Positions 32,421 to 42,424 of a stretch of 64,000 bases of DNA are shown here, piece by piece (the stretch's first letter is position 1; each line of letters opens with the position of its first letter). Source of the stretch: Multifurca ochricompacta (lineage: Eukaryota; Basidiomycota; Agaricomycetes; Russulales; Russulaceae); the NCBI GenBank assembly GCA_022496185.1, contig WTXG01000209.1, positions 1-64,000 on the forward strand, given 5' to 3'. The translations under genes were made by a program, and so were the position numbers. Below the pieces are notes generated by a model. It saw only the letters and a program-made list of their open reading frames with translations. It was not told the DNA's origin and ran no database searches.

Positions 32421-34164
32421 ATGACCTATTATGGGGTAGTCTTACTTATTTCTGGCTACCAAGCCGACGAGAAGTCCATCCTTAAACAATATAAAGCTAT
32501 CGTCGATAAGTGAGTGTCATGCATTTCTCTTCTCATGTCTCTCCGGACCTTGCTCAAATTCAACTTGCGCCCAGGCTCGAAACCAAATATCCTACCGAGA
32601 CTCTGTGAATCTTGGATCAAGTACGTGCTCACTCTCACTCGATTGTCACAATTACCAAATCCGTGGTTTTGATTCTTACCCTTCCACAGGCAAAATTCTC
32701 CGTATGTCCGGTGACCCCGAGGGCGCCATGGCCACTCTCCAAGCTGGCCTTGCGCCGGATCGAACAAGCGTCTTTCTCCAAGCCGATGCGCTCCTCGCCT
32801 TTGAGCTCGCATGGGTCTTCCTGGCTCAACGCCGTTACGTGGATGCCGCAAAGACGTTCTTGCATATGACTGAAATCAACACATGGTCCCATGCTACATA
32901 CTACTTTATTGCGGCGGGATGCCATTGGTCACTCGGCAACCTTGATCAGGCGCAACAGTTACTCGAAGCGACCCCGGCTCAGATCGACAAGCGTAAGATA
33001 GGAAACAAAGATTTACCTACCGAGGTATTCATTAAGAAGAAGCGTGCGTAATGGTCTGCATTTTACGTATGGCTGAAATGGGCTGACTTTATATGTACAA
33101 TCTTCTTGAAGTGGCCTTCTGGAAGGCGAAACACGTGAGACGCACGGGTTCAGAGAAGAGCTGGGTGGAATCCATCTCGATCAGTCCTGCTGAAGGCACA
33201 TCTCTTGCCCCCCTTTCTCTGATTGCCATTCATGTTACAATATATCAATACAGAGATGGCCATCTTCTGGAACACCCACGGGCGTATCACGTCTGTCGTT
33301 GCACAAGCACACATTGGAGAACTACTTGGCATCTCACCACCAGTCACGCTTCCGACATACTTCACACCTGCTTCTTCTTTAGCTACCACCACCATCACCA
33401 CTACCACCACCACGACTACTACCACAGCCGCAACCATGTCCCCAGATGAGCCAGCACCGACTGACACCACAATCACTCGCGCGCCGCTTGACACGCCAGA
33501 CGAGCTTGCTCTGCGGGCACTACTTCTGGGGATCATGCACCGGGCGGTGGGGCATCCCGCTGAAGCACGCGGATTCCTACGTGATGCGCACGCGCGACAC
33601 GCGAAGATCCCAAGTACGGGAAGCACCTGGATCGGCGGCGTGGCTCTCTTCGAGTTGGCCGTTCTTGAATTACGCGAGGCTCAGCGATCAGATTATGAGG
33701 ATGAGGCAGAGGCAGAGGCGGAGAAAGATACGAATAGCCCAAGCGTGAGTTCGGGATCAAGCGAGGAGGGAAGCGGAGATGCGGTGGGTGTTGGAGTTGG
33801 AGTTGGAGAAGATAGGAAGGTGAGCGTATATGGTGCCAACGGTCATGCTGCTACTGGTGTTGGAAGTGTAATCGGAGGGAGGAAGGTGATGGGAATCGCG
33901 GAAACCGAATTACGCATACGCGTGAACGCTCTCGCGCTCGGTGAGAAGGCAGCGGCGACGGCGAGGGTGACGGTGACGGTGACGGCGGCTCAACGAGAGC
34001 GATGGGTGAAGGTGCTCAAGGAGGCCGGATCATTACTCGATTCGGCCGTGAACCTTTCGGGGAGCGAGGTGGATTTGAGTTCTCGGTTAGAGAGTCGGAT
34101 CGCGATGTTGCGTGATGAGATTGGGCTCAAGCGCGAGTTGCTCGGTATTGGGGCGGGGAGATGA
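32421..34164 (+). pseudogene. IML2: IML2/TTC39-like protein, copy C (nonsense and frameshift)
   Basis: Same exon structure as copy B (32,421-32,509, 32,575-32,620, 32,690-33,043, 33,112-33,195, 33,254-34,164). Exon 2 has TGG changed to TGA at 32,606-32,608 (KYPTETL-stop), and one nucleotide is missing just after the exon-3 acceptor (354 against 355 nt), shifting the frame before [10 protein letters not shown]. The last two exons remain intact, including the GC-AG intron (33,196-33,253, donor AAG|GCACAT). About 99 percent similar to B by eye. Confidence 0.8.
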
Positions 34165-34845
34165 AAAAGAGTTTGGGGGTGACAATGCCAAATTTTTTCT
34201 TTTTCTTTTTCCGTTTACTTTTTTTTGGTACCGCAAGCAAAGCTTTCGTGCTTTCTATTTTTTTTAATTTTATTTGCTTGCTATTGGTAGGGTAGAGTAA
34301 GTATTGGAAACAAAGTAAAGTTGGGAAATAATAGTGAGGCATGGCATAGTGCATTCCGTAGTATGGGCGCGAAGGGGTTCTACCGTCGCATGCGATCTGC
34401 TTACAACTATTCAGCATTGATACGTATAACTATAACTATAACTATAACAAGAACAAGTTGGTAGTGATATTTCGTTTCGAATGTGGCATCCAGGTCGTCA
34501 GGCAAAAGCAAAAACTCGAACCGGCATGACCCCGGGAAAGAAAATATCTCGATTCCTTGAACCTGGACTTTGACTTTTTTTAAAAATTCGTCCTAAATGC
34601 CTCGATACTCCATACTACCTGCCGGAGTTTTCGAATGCAAAGCAAAGAAAAAGAAAAAGAGCCAACAAAAAGGTTTCTAATGGCCATGCCAGTGTACCCA
34701 TAATAAGTCCCGCTAGGGGGGGAGAGCTCTTTTCGTTTGTCAGTGTTCAGTTCCAAAGTTCTACTATTGGTTTTCCCCCGTTTCTTTGTTAATCATACCT
34801 CATGTTTTATATATGACAGAAAACAAATGTTGATTGATACCGCAC
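34165..34845. repeat. Right-hand tail of Y-C
   Basis: T-rich run, two-and-a-half copies of ATAACT at 34,424-34,445, the GACCCCGGGAAAG block and GACAGAAAACAAATG end. No gene. Confidence 0.55.
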
Positions 34846-34996
34846 TGGATCCTTCGCGTCACGTGTTACTCAGACAGAAAGAAGAGATGACTGCTTGATG
34901 GATGGAGATACAAGCAGCTTACCACCTCCACTGCCATGCACTTTGCCATAGGCCATGTGTTCATTGCCGAATACACTGAGTGCTTCCACCCTGCTG
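34846..34996 (+). mobile_element. Small LINE C-terminal fragment
   Basis: After Y outer tail (GGATCCTTCGCGTCACG), plus strand encodes MHFAIGHVFIAEYTECFHP (34,936-34,992), the start of the LINE C-terminal motif, cut off by LTR family H at 34,997. Confidence 0.6.
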
Positions 34997-36345
34997 TACG
35001 GATCCAATCCGCGGTGAGTGCGAGGCAAAGTGTTCCCGAGAGGAGAGAGGTAGAAAGGTGGAAGAGAGCAATGAAGGAGGATGTATTGTGCTTGAACTGT
35101 TGTGAATCTACTGCTTGCTGGTTCTGTTTGCACTTGATGTCATCAAGAAGTTCTTTAGCACACAAAAGAAAGATAGAAAGGGAGAGAAATGCTGTTTGAT
35201 TTCTGCTTCTGTTGGCTCACTGGCTGGTCTACTACAAGCATTGTATGTACCCTTATATACTTGCAGAGAGACCTAGTTTTGAAGCAGAAACAGGGTTAAT
35301 TAGGATTGAAAGAAGACAAGTGAGATGAAGCCAGGCAATAAAGGTGGAGAGGTAGGTGGAGAGGTGAAAACCTGACGATTTTTTTTTTTTTTTTTTTTTT
35401 TTTTTTGGATCGAGTTTATTGACGCGCTTGCGGGACGGTGCCCAATCGCGCGGCTACATCAGGGTACAATGTAACTACTAGTACTATGAACAAATAGTGG
35501 GAGCGACAGTTGAGATGCCATGGTGCAAAACCCCGAAGGAAAAAACAGTATAGAAGTGTAGAGTAGGGAGGCCGGCCGGAACAGGGGGCCATTCAAGAAC
35601 AAAGAAGAGAAAAACTCACTAAGTCCGAGTCCACCGACTTACCAAGCTCAATCGGGCTCTCGAGGCCGGCGTGAGGCAATGGGCTTAAAGAAAGCTCCTG
35701 TCTCCTGGAGGAACTCCAGCAGGTGTCCAACAACTCCGCGTTGATTAAAGATCTGGGGGATGGTGAGGTCATCTAGGTCTTGGGGGGTTAGCATCCAAGT
35801 TGCCCGTGCTTGGGCATACAGGGGGCATTCGACCAAAACATGAATGAAGGTCGCCAAGGTGGAGGAGTCGCATGGGCAGGTGCGGGAAGAGATGGGGAGG
35901 TTTGGATGGAATCGCTCCTGGTAGTCAGACACGAAAGCATGGCCTGTTGCGAGGCGCATTGCCGTGGAGCATGTGTGCCGGGAGAATGGAACCTTACGTT
36001 TCTTGGTAGCTGCAGTCCACAGAGGGTGGTTGGAGCCGTTTGGGGGCTGTGAAATGGAGAGGGAGTAGGCGCGGTAGTCGCTGCCTGAGGAGTTGGACTC
36101 GGAAGGGGTTGCCCGAGCACGGTCGCGGAGCCATTCTTCCCGCCAATTGTCATAGGCACGGAGTCGAGAGTGAAAACCTGACGATTAAGACTGGTTTAAG
36201 GAATGGACGGGCATGCGGCCCGGAATGCAAATGTTCTGATAAAAGATATGCACGAAACTTGATCATAAGTGCTCTAATTCAGGGTTCGTAATGAATAAGG
36301 AGAGGTTATAGATGGAGGTTTCATGCTCAACGTCCGAGCCATCCT
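34997..36345 (-). mobile_element. LTR family H, interrupted by a LINE
   Basis: TGTACGGATCC at the left and CATCCTTACA at the right bound a solo LTR matching the 617-bp element at 46,002-46,618. A TATA-like ATATAAGGGTACATAC (minus strand, about 35,245-35,260) indicates minus orientation. It is split by the LINE at 35,381-36,169. Flanking CCTGC and TCGGT do not match, so its own target duplication is not visible. Confidence 0.7.
35381..36169 (-). mobile_element. Young LINE insertion with intact ORF2 C-terminus and 17-bp TSD
   Basis: Flanked by GTGAAAACCTGACGATT at 35,364-35,380 and 36,170-36,186. A pure poly(A) of about 26 (poly-T on plus, 35,381-35,406) follows 3' UTR with GACGCGCTTGCGGGAC. 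The minus-strand frame is open from the truncated 5' end to the stop at 35,648: YDNWREEWLRDRARATP, a serine-rich linker, RHTCSTAMRLATGHAFVSDYQERFHPNLP, CPCDSSTLATFIHVLVECPLY and RRPREPD-stop. The motif has regularly spaced Cys/His as in fungal LINE C-termini. The undegraded tail and TSD mark it as one of the youngest insertions. Confidence 0.9.
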
Positions 36346-36572
36346 TACATCGGTATAAGTATATTACAATTTTTTTTTTTTTTTTTGGATCGAGTTTATT
36401 GACGCGCTTGCGGGACGGTGCCCAATCGCGCGGCTACATCAGGGTACAATGTAACTACTAGTACTATGAACAAATAGGTATATTACAATGTCCACTTAAG
36501 TTCGTCTTGCACCGGCAACACCGGTCACCTCTGATCCGGTTCGGCCTACTCTGATCCGTTCCCGGCTCAACA
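36346..36572 (-). mobile_element. LTR family G fragment split by a tiny LINE
   Basis: On minus, begins TGTTGAGCCGGGAACGG (36,572 leftwards) and continues to the GACATTGTAATATAC site, matching the first 120 nt of the LTR at 6,958-7,477. It is interrupted at 36,371-36,477 and fused to LTR family H at 36,345/36,346. Confidence 0.65.
36371..36477 (-). mobile_element. 107-bp LINE tail insertion with 12-bp TSD
   Basis: Poly-T (36,371-36,386) and only about 90 nt of LINE 3' UTR, identical to the tail of the insertion at 35,381. Flanked by GTATATTACAAT at 36,359-36,370 and 36,478-36,489. An extreme 5' truncation of the same young subfamily, a kilobase away. Confidence 0.9.
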
Positions 36573-36937
36573 GTCTGTGGGCAATTTACTGGTAAATATT
36601 GGGTTGGTAAAAAAGTACCTATTTTTTCCGCAATCCTAATGCCGGGCCGCCATCTCCGGTATCAATATGTTACTCACTCCCCCCCCACCACTAAGCCAGC
36701 TACAGGGAGCCTTTCTTTAGCTGCTACATGTATTACTTTCGTTACTCCCTTATTATGGCGAATGGGTAGTCTCTGCAAAAAACTCTTCCTGCATGCTTCC
36801 TGCAGGCATGAGGCTGGATTTCCGTGCGAAGGGGCATGGCCTACATCTCTCAATGAACTCGTGCAATAATCCCGCCCTTGTCGTCCAAATCATCTCTATT
36901 GGCTACTAGCTACCTTGGAACAAACCATACATACTTT
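36573..36937. repeat. Copia-LTR scrap and conserved 3' flank of ZF6
   Basis: 36,573-36,670 contains about 60 nt of unassigned DNA and CCGCCATCTCCGGTATCAAT from the copia-related LTR; 36,671-36,937 is the usual downstream block, here missing part of its 3' end near the gene. No gene. Confidence 0.5.
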
Positions 36938-37986
36938 TTAACGGTACGTGGCTGGATCCGACGTGAAGATGATTTTTGCCTGAAAATCTGGTCGTACGGT
37001 GATTCGTGTTTCTTCAACACATGCAATAAAGCCTCCCCCCGAGCCACATGAAATCCAGACACAGGTCACACCGCTATTTTGGCTCATGCTTGTCTCTATT
37101 GTGTCGGTTGAGGCTCTGTTGCTGCTTGTAACGGGAACCACATGATGAGCACTTAAATGGATTCCCAACAGTTTCCTTTCTCTTTGCGCCTCGATTCTGC
37201 GGGAGAGCACCTTTCAGGGAGGGCGGTGTGGTATAGACTGGGACAGGTTGGGCAGGTCGCCGGGTGTCGACTGTGAAGTAGTAGTCGTTGAGGGCCTGTG
37301 ATGGTGCTTTCGGGACAGGGATACGGTCCGGAAGGATGCCTCCAGTCTCTGGAGCCATGAATGGCTGGAAAGGTGCGTCTGGCATGGGTTGGACAGTTCG
37401 CTGGGTGTCTGCGTCGAAGCAGTAGTCTTTGAGACCCTCTGATGATGCTTTCGGGACAGGGAAATCGCCCGGAAGGATACCTTCAGTCTCTAGAACCATG
37501 AATGGCGGCAAAGGTGCGTCTCCGATAGAGGTCTGATTATTCTATCAGCACCAGTAAGTTCCGTACCAACTTGGAAATAAATAAATTTTAACGTACCACG
37601 TAGCGCTCGAAAAGCTCTGTTGAGGGCAGATAATATTGAGGGTCAGAAATCCCAAAATCTCTGAATTCCAACAGTGACATCTCCTGCATGAGTTCTTCGA
37701 CAGGTAGATTATCCTCTGCGGTATATGTGGGTTGGTTGTCTATAGTCCCCTGCAGCAGGTGATTTTATTCGTACGTCCTACTCTCGAATTAGTAGGAAAT
37801 TGAACTCACCTGAACAGGGTTCATATTAGGGATATCAATGGAAAGCGGGTACCGGAAATATTTATGGGTTTCTGATGCCGCTATCTGGGGCGTTAGGGAG
37901 TGGTGAAGTGTGTCCACCCTGGTGTGGTAGGAAGAACTCCTAGGGACACATTCCCTTATAACTTCTGAGGTTGGATGGGGTGCCAT
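36938..37986 (-). pseudogene. ZF6: zinc-finger paralogue terminated between the fingers
   Basis: Exon 1 37,986-37,810 uses an upstream ATG (MAPHPTSEV, 59 codons) because the usual MNTLHH start is GTG here; exon 2 37,749-37,597 (51 codons); exon 3 opens at 37,532. Finger 1 is intact (CSSCGSRYKQQQSLNRHNRDKH), but a TAG at 37,074-37,076 replaces a lysine codon in the linker before finger 2, and an internal deletion follows in the finger-2 sequence. The product would be about 262 residues with one finger. Two internal repeats. This copy exposes an extended N-terminal frame also present, but closed, in ZF1. Confidence 0.7.
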
Positions 37987-38559
37987 TGGCGACTTTATGT
38001 TTTCTTTGTGGGTACGGAATAGGCCTTAGATTTTTCTGCAATAGAAAACTGCGAACGCTATTCCATTCAGACCTACAGTCCTTAGTCTTTTAATCAAAGT
38101 AGTGTAAGAGGCACCCTTAGGTCAGCAGGGAAATCGGGAAATCGGGCACAGACGATCAGAGGGTACACGCCATGCTTGATGTGCGTGGATCAACGTGGGC
38201 CAGATCGTGCCATTAACCCGTATTGATGCTGTCCCAAAAAGAATTTATGACTTGTCCTCGAGTCCGCAAAGAGTGGTAATTAAGGAAATTTAAATAGGGC
38301 GTGCCTGGGCGTCACCTGGGTTCTAGGAGATTAAGTCGTGAGTGCCAGGAAGGAGCCTAAAGACTTAATCAATATATTCGCGAATGGAAATCTCCATTTC
38401 AATCCAGCGGCGGCGAGGCCCCTTGCCTTCTTGGTGCCTTAAAGAGGCGGCATCAGACGTCCCGTCTATGGCTAGTAGCTATAAATCCCTGTGCCACGTT
38501 TTCGATGGGTGCCACAAGCTGCGAACAGAAACCAAAGTTGAAATTCTATCTTTTTGTTT
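37987..38559. repeat. 5' spacer of ZF6 unit
   Basis: Shared upstream block, with GAGGCACCCTTAGG, GTCCTCGAGTCCGCAAAG, CGCGAATGGAAATCTCC and a TATA-like GCTATAAATCCCTG at about 38,478. No gene. Confidence 0.5.
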
Positions 38560-39537
38560 TTTGAGTGCTCCGAGGCAGGTGGCACTAAGGCATATGGAAT
38601 AACGTTGTACAAGGTTCCAAAGTATAAACATGCAAAACGCGCGCGCTAAGATACATGGGTTGTGAGTAAATCTGAGTTCGTTTTTAAAAAGGTCATTGGG
38701 AGCGGTAAGCGTGTGACTGAGAGACATAAGATTTTCATTTTTATTGCGCCTCAGCTCGATGCTACGCTTTGAAGCGTGTCAGTGTTGTGGGTGGTGTTGG
38801 AACTGGTTTTTGCTCTATCACCCTGTCATTCATCAGTAGTACTCTCAAAGGGAGCTTCCCGGAACTGGAACCAGAGGGTAACACTTCATTTTCATCACCA
38901 GCCATGCCATTAGCTAGGTCGCTGCCACCCTCCCGCGAATCCCCGCCCTGAGCGGGAATCCGAGGCGGGGCGGCCTAGTCGGCGACCTTGTAATTGCGGG
39001 CCTTTCTGTGGGCCTTTCTTTGAAGAGGAGATGGCTGTTGGAGAGTCAAATCGCGATGTTGCATGATGAGATTGTGCTCAAGCGTGAGTTTCTCGGTATT
39101 GGGTTTGGTGACAATGAACAGAAAGAAACAAGATTCCAAATTTTTATTTTTCTTATTCCCGTTTTGTTTCTGGTTTATTTTATTATTTTATTTCGATGCT
39201 TGCTAGAATAAGAGTAGTGGAAACAAATAGTGTGGGAAATAATTGTGAGACTCTGAGCCAATCGGAGTTTCCGATTCCTTGAACTTGGACTTTGACTTCC
39301 GAATGCCTCATTCCTTCAATCCCCCACTTCATACCGTTTTCGAACGCACAAAAAAAATAAACAACAGCCAAGTCAAGCTCTCCCATGGCCATGTACCCGT
39401 AATGAGTACCGCTGAGGGGGTTTTTTTTTTTTTTCATTTTTCAGTGTTCAGTTCCACCGTTTCCTCTATATCAGGCCTCATTTAATTTTATCACCGTCAC
39501 CTTTTTTGTATATGACAGAAAACAAATACCGACTGAA
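38560..39537 (+). pseudogene. Short Y module Y6
   Basis: Left edge CCGAGGCAGGTGGCACTAAGGC; minus-strand acidic-gene fragment 39,030-38,755. The join lies further right than in Y1, Y2 and Y4: GAAGAGGAGATGGCTGTT continues directly into GGAGAGTCAAATCGCGATG (about 39,040), so the IML2 fragment starts only at SRIAMLHDEI. The tail ends GACAGAAAACAAATACCGACTG. Non-functional. Confidence 0.65.
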
Positions 39538-40072
39538 ACGAATTGGCACTCCACTAGACCTTCGTACCCTTGACCCCGACGTGTCGCTCTCACGGAGAAA
39601 GATGGGATGACTGGGCGATAGACGGAGGCACGGAAATCACACGTCAAACTAGCTCTCTTATCGGTTGCCAATCTCGTCCAAGTCTAGGAAATTTGTGAAG
39701 GGTTTGCGCCTACTCACTCCCAACAGCACTCAGCCAGCCACGACCATATCAGGGCACCTTTCTTTGGATGCTACGCGCATTACCTGCGTTACTCCCTTAT
39801 TATTGCGAATGGGTAGTCTCTGCAAGCAACTCTTCCTGCATGCTTGCTTCCTGCAGGTATGAGGCTGGATTTCCCTGCGAAAGGGAATGGCCTACATTTC
39901 TCTCTCACTGGACTCGTTCAATAAATCCCGCCCTTGTCATCCAAATCATCTCTGTTGGCTACTAGCTACCTTGGAACAAACCATACATACTTTTCACTAG
40001 TACCCCCACCCGTAGCTAGACCCGACGTGAAGACAGTACGGCTGGTGGCTCAATGTCGACAGGGTCTCGTCT
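39538..40072. repeat. Y tail and 3' flank of ZF7 (no LTR between)
   Basis: Y outer tail variant (GACCCCGACGTGTCGCTCTC) runs through TTGCCAATCTCGTCCAAGTCTAGG directly into the TTTGCGCCTACTCAC downstream block, without the copia-related LTR present at the same place before ZF1-ZF5. This and the ZF9 junction are therefore pre-insertion-like arrangements. No gene. Confidence 0.6.
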
Positions 40073-41145
40073 TCAATTGAAAATATAGTGGTACAGCGAT
40101 GCGTGTTCCTTCCTGACATGCTTTTTGTATATATAACGCCTCCCCCCGGGCCACATGAAATCCAGACACAGGTCACACCGTTCTTTTGGCTCATGCTTGT
40201 CTCTATTGTGTCGGTTGAGGCCCTGTTGCTGCTTGTGACAGGAACCACATGATGAGCATTTAAATGATTTCCCAGAAGTCTCTTTCCTCTTTGCGCCTCG
40301 CTTCTGCGGGAGAGCACCTTTCAGGGAGGGCAGCGTGGTACAGACTGGGTCATGTTGGGCAGGTCGCTGGGTGTCGACTGGGAAGTCGTAGTCGTCGAGA
40401 CCCTGTGATGGTGCTTTCTGGACAGGGAAACCGTCAGGAAGGATGTCTCCAGTCTCTGGAACCATGAGTTGCTGAAAACCTGCGTCTGGGATCGGTTGGA
40501 CAATTCGCTGGGTGCCTGCGTCGAAGCAGTAGTCGTTGAGGGCCTGTGATGGTGCTTTCGGGACTGGGAAACGGTCCGGAAGGAAGCCTCCAGTCCCTAT
40601 AACTATGAATAGCTGCAAACGTGCGTCTGGGACGGGTTGGACAATTCGCTGGGCGTCTACGTCGAAGCAGTAGTCGTTGAGACCCTCTGATGGTGCTTTC
40701 AGGACAGGGAAATCGTTCGGAATGAACCCTCCAGTCTCTGGAACCGCGTCCCCAATAGAGGTCTGATACTTCTATCAGCACCAGTAAGTTCCGTACCAAC
40801 TCGTAAAAAATTATATTTTGACGTACCTCATAGCGCTCGAAAAGCTCTGATGAGGGCAGATAATATTGAGGGTCAGAAATCCCAAAATCTCTGAATTCCA
40901 ACAGTGACATCTCCTGCATGAGTTCTTCGACAGGTGGATTATCCTCTGCGGTATATGTGGGTTGGTTGTCTATAGTCCCCTGCAGCAGGTGATTTTATTC
41001 GTACGTCCTACTCGAATTAGTAGGAAATTGAACTCACTTGAACAGGGTTTATATTAGGTATGTCAATGGAAAGCGGGTGCCGGAAATATTTACGGGATTC
41101 TGGAGTCGCTATCTGGGGCGTTAGGGAGTGGTGACGTGTGTTCAT
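40073..41145 (-). CDS. ZF7: longest zinc-finger paralogue, three internal repeats
   Basis: Model: exon 1 41,145-41,038, exon 2 40,979-40,827, exon 3 40,762-40,073: 108 + 153 + 690 nt, 316 residues, introns 58 and 64 nt. Three copies of the 45-residue repeat (starting VPETGGFIP, GTGGFLP and VPETGDILP) precede the fingers (CSSCGSCHKQQQGLNRHNRDKH and CDLCLDFMWPGGRRYIYKKHVRKEH). The conserved aromatic of finger 1 (Y after GSR) is replaced by H, a possible weakening of the fold. Confidence 0.75.
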
Positions 41146-41450
41146 CCTGGTGGGATAGGAAGTACTCCTATGGACACTTTACAGTATCAGAACAGAACTT
41201 ATATCTTCTGACCATGCTTACCTCCCCGTAGTTCGATGAGTGCCATTGGCGCCTGTCTTAGTTCTTGACGTTCCCGTTGTGGGTACGTAAAAGTCGAAAG
41301 AATCTGAAGAGCGCTGATGGACCTTGGCCCTGACCGAGTTTTACTCCAATAGGGGAACGGGGGTATCCTGTATAGACAGCACTACAGTCCTAACCTTTTT
41401 AATCAGGGTGATTGGGCACCGACTTTGCAGGGTCTTGCAAGTCACGATGC
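41146..41450. repeat. 5' spacer of ZF7 unit
   Basis: Upstream block closest to the one at 62,865-63,180 (GTACTCCTATGGACA, CTTGACGTTCCCGTTGTGGG, CACTACAGTCCTAAC). No gene. Confidence 0.5.
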
Positions 41451-41660
41451 TCGAAACGCGTCCCCGCACAATGTTTGCCTCAAAGGAGCCCGGGACTGGA
41501 TTCTCGCCGTCCTGGGCGTGGAGGGTGTCACTTCCCCCAGTGCGGTCATCGAATTTGCCGCGGAGGCTTTCCCGAGGGCTAGGACTAGTGTAATAGGCGC
41601 TCTGGAAGTCTGTGCCAGGGCGGGTGCCGAGCGTTGCCGGGATCCCTTTACTTAATATGG
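41451..41660. other. GC-rich insert of unknown origin
   Basis: About 210 bp absent from the otherwise matching sequence at 63,165-63,200. The plus strand is open (ARDWILAVLGVEGVTSPSAV..., 76 codons, stop at 41,653) and so is the minus strand (142 codons spanning 41,769-41,341). I recognise neither product. It could be a captured exon or part of the adjoining LINE. Confidence 0.4.
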
Positions 41661-41797
41661 ACGGTCTCACTTGCGTGGTAGATCTCTTACTTACTAACCT
41701 TTTCATGTGGTTCATTTCAATGTAAATTACTGGGGTATTTACGACCACTCTTACTTGTAGTAGCTGCACACGGAATATAAATTGGATTTAAAAAAAA
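41661..41797 (+). mobile_element. LINE tail fragment, divergent subfamily
   Basis: Ends TTGTAGTAGCTGCACACGG, then AATATAAATTGGATTT and poly(A) at 41,789-41,797. The same end occurs at 63,190-63,334. The sequence is a diverged form of the GTAGCCGCGCGATTTGGG...AATAAA tail of the main LINE family. Confidence 0.55.
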
Positions 41798-41861
41798 TGA
41801 AGTTCCAGTTCCACTTTTCACACTCAGAAGCATCTCAACCACTATTTGTTGACACGGTATG

Positions 41862-41982
41862 TGCCGCACGGTGGTAACTCGGCAGGTTGTGTCACTTGAG
41901 CTCAGGGCTTCTTGGGTTCAATCCCCAATCTGGCCATTTCTTTTCTGGTGTCCATGCTCCGTAAAAATAAAAATAAAAAAAA
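41862..41982 (+). mobile_element. Candidate tRNA-derived SINE
   Basis: An A-box-like GTGGTAACTCGGCAGG (41,871-41,886) and a strong B box GGTTCAATCCC (41,915-41,925) are spaced as in a tRNA gene; the downstream part ends in an A-rich tail of the form TAAAAATAAAAATAAAAAAAA (41,961-41,982). The 63.4 kb paralogous sequence lacks it. No convincing cloverleaf with intact acceptor stem, and target duplication uncertain. Confidence 0.45.
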
Positions 41983-42424
41983 TCGCGCGGACCGGATCAG
42001 AGAAGTTGTTGGTATAAGTGCTGGTCATGATTAGTATCTAAAATATCTTACGACTATAGCATGCACTCTTTACGGATTCAAGGCTCGTTTCTCTATGTTT
42101 TTTGACCATTCATAACTGAAGTGAGCATCGACTTAGGTTATCTTTGCCTCGTGTGTAGCTGACATTCAGTTATTACTGTATTTAATTTCTTTTACCCATC
42201 CCGTTTAGGTGGTAAAGTCTAATTAAATCTATAATTTTGACTATTACAAAAAAGAATTGATGACTTGTATCCGATGAGTAGTGATCGGACACGGGAAAGA
42301 ATACATCATAATTAAGGAGGCGAGAAGCCCGGGCGGTCATGTGAAGACGTAAAACCGATCAAATAGAAATCTCGGTCAGGGCGTGCCTGAGCGTCACCTT
42401 CTCATCTCTAAAGGGTTATAGTGG
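41983..42424. repeat. Spacer with LTR family G fragment
   Basis: Contains GACCATTCATAACTGAAGTGAG through TAGCTGACATTCAG (about 42,105-42,170), shared with LTR family G, and a stretch shared with 63,400-63,600 (GGTGGTAAAGTCTAATTAAAT, GATGAGTAGTGATCGG). No gene. Confidence 0.45.

Noticed and set aside
32606..32608. Repeat-induced point mutation signature (TGG to TGA in IML2 copy C)
   Set aside because: One G-to-A change is not enough; no general excess of such changes was apparent among the copies, though I could not count dinucleotides.
35381..35406. Telomeric or simple-sequence explanation for the long poly-T
   Set aside because: It is the poly(A) tail of a minus-strand LINE with matching target duplications.
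41871..41935. Functional tRNA gene
   Set aside because: Box-like motifs are present, but acceptor and anticodon stems do not pair convincingly and an A-rich tail follows, favouring a SINE.
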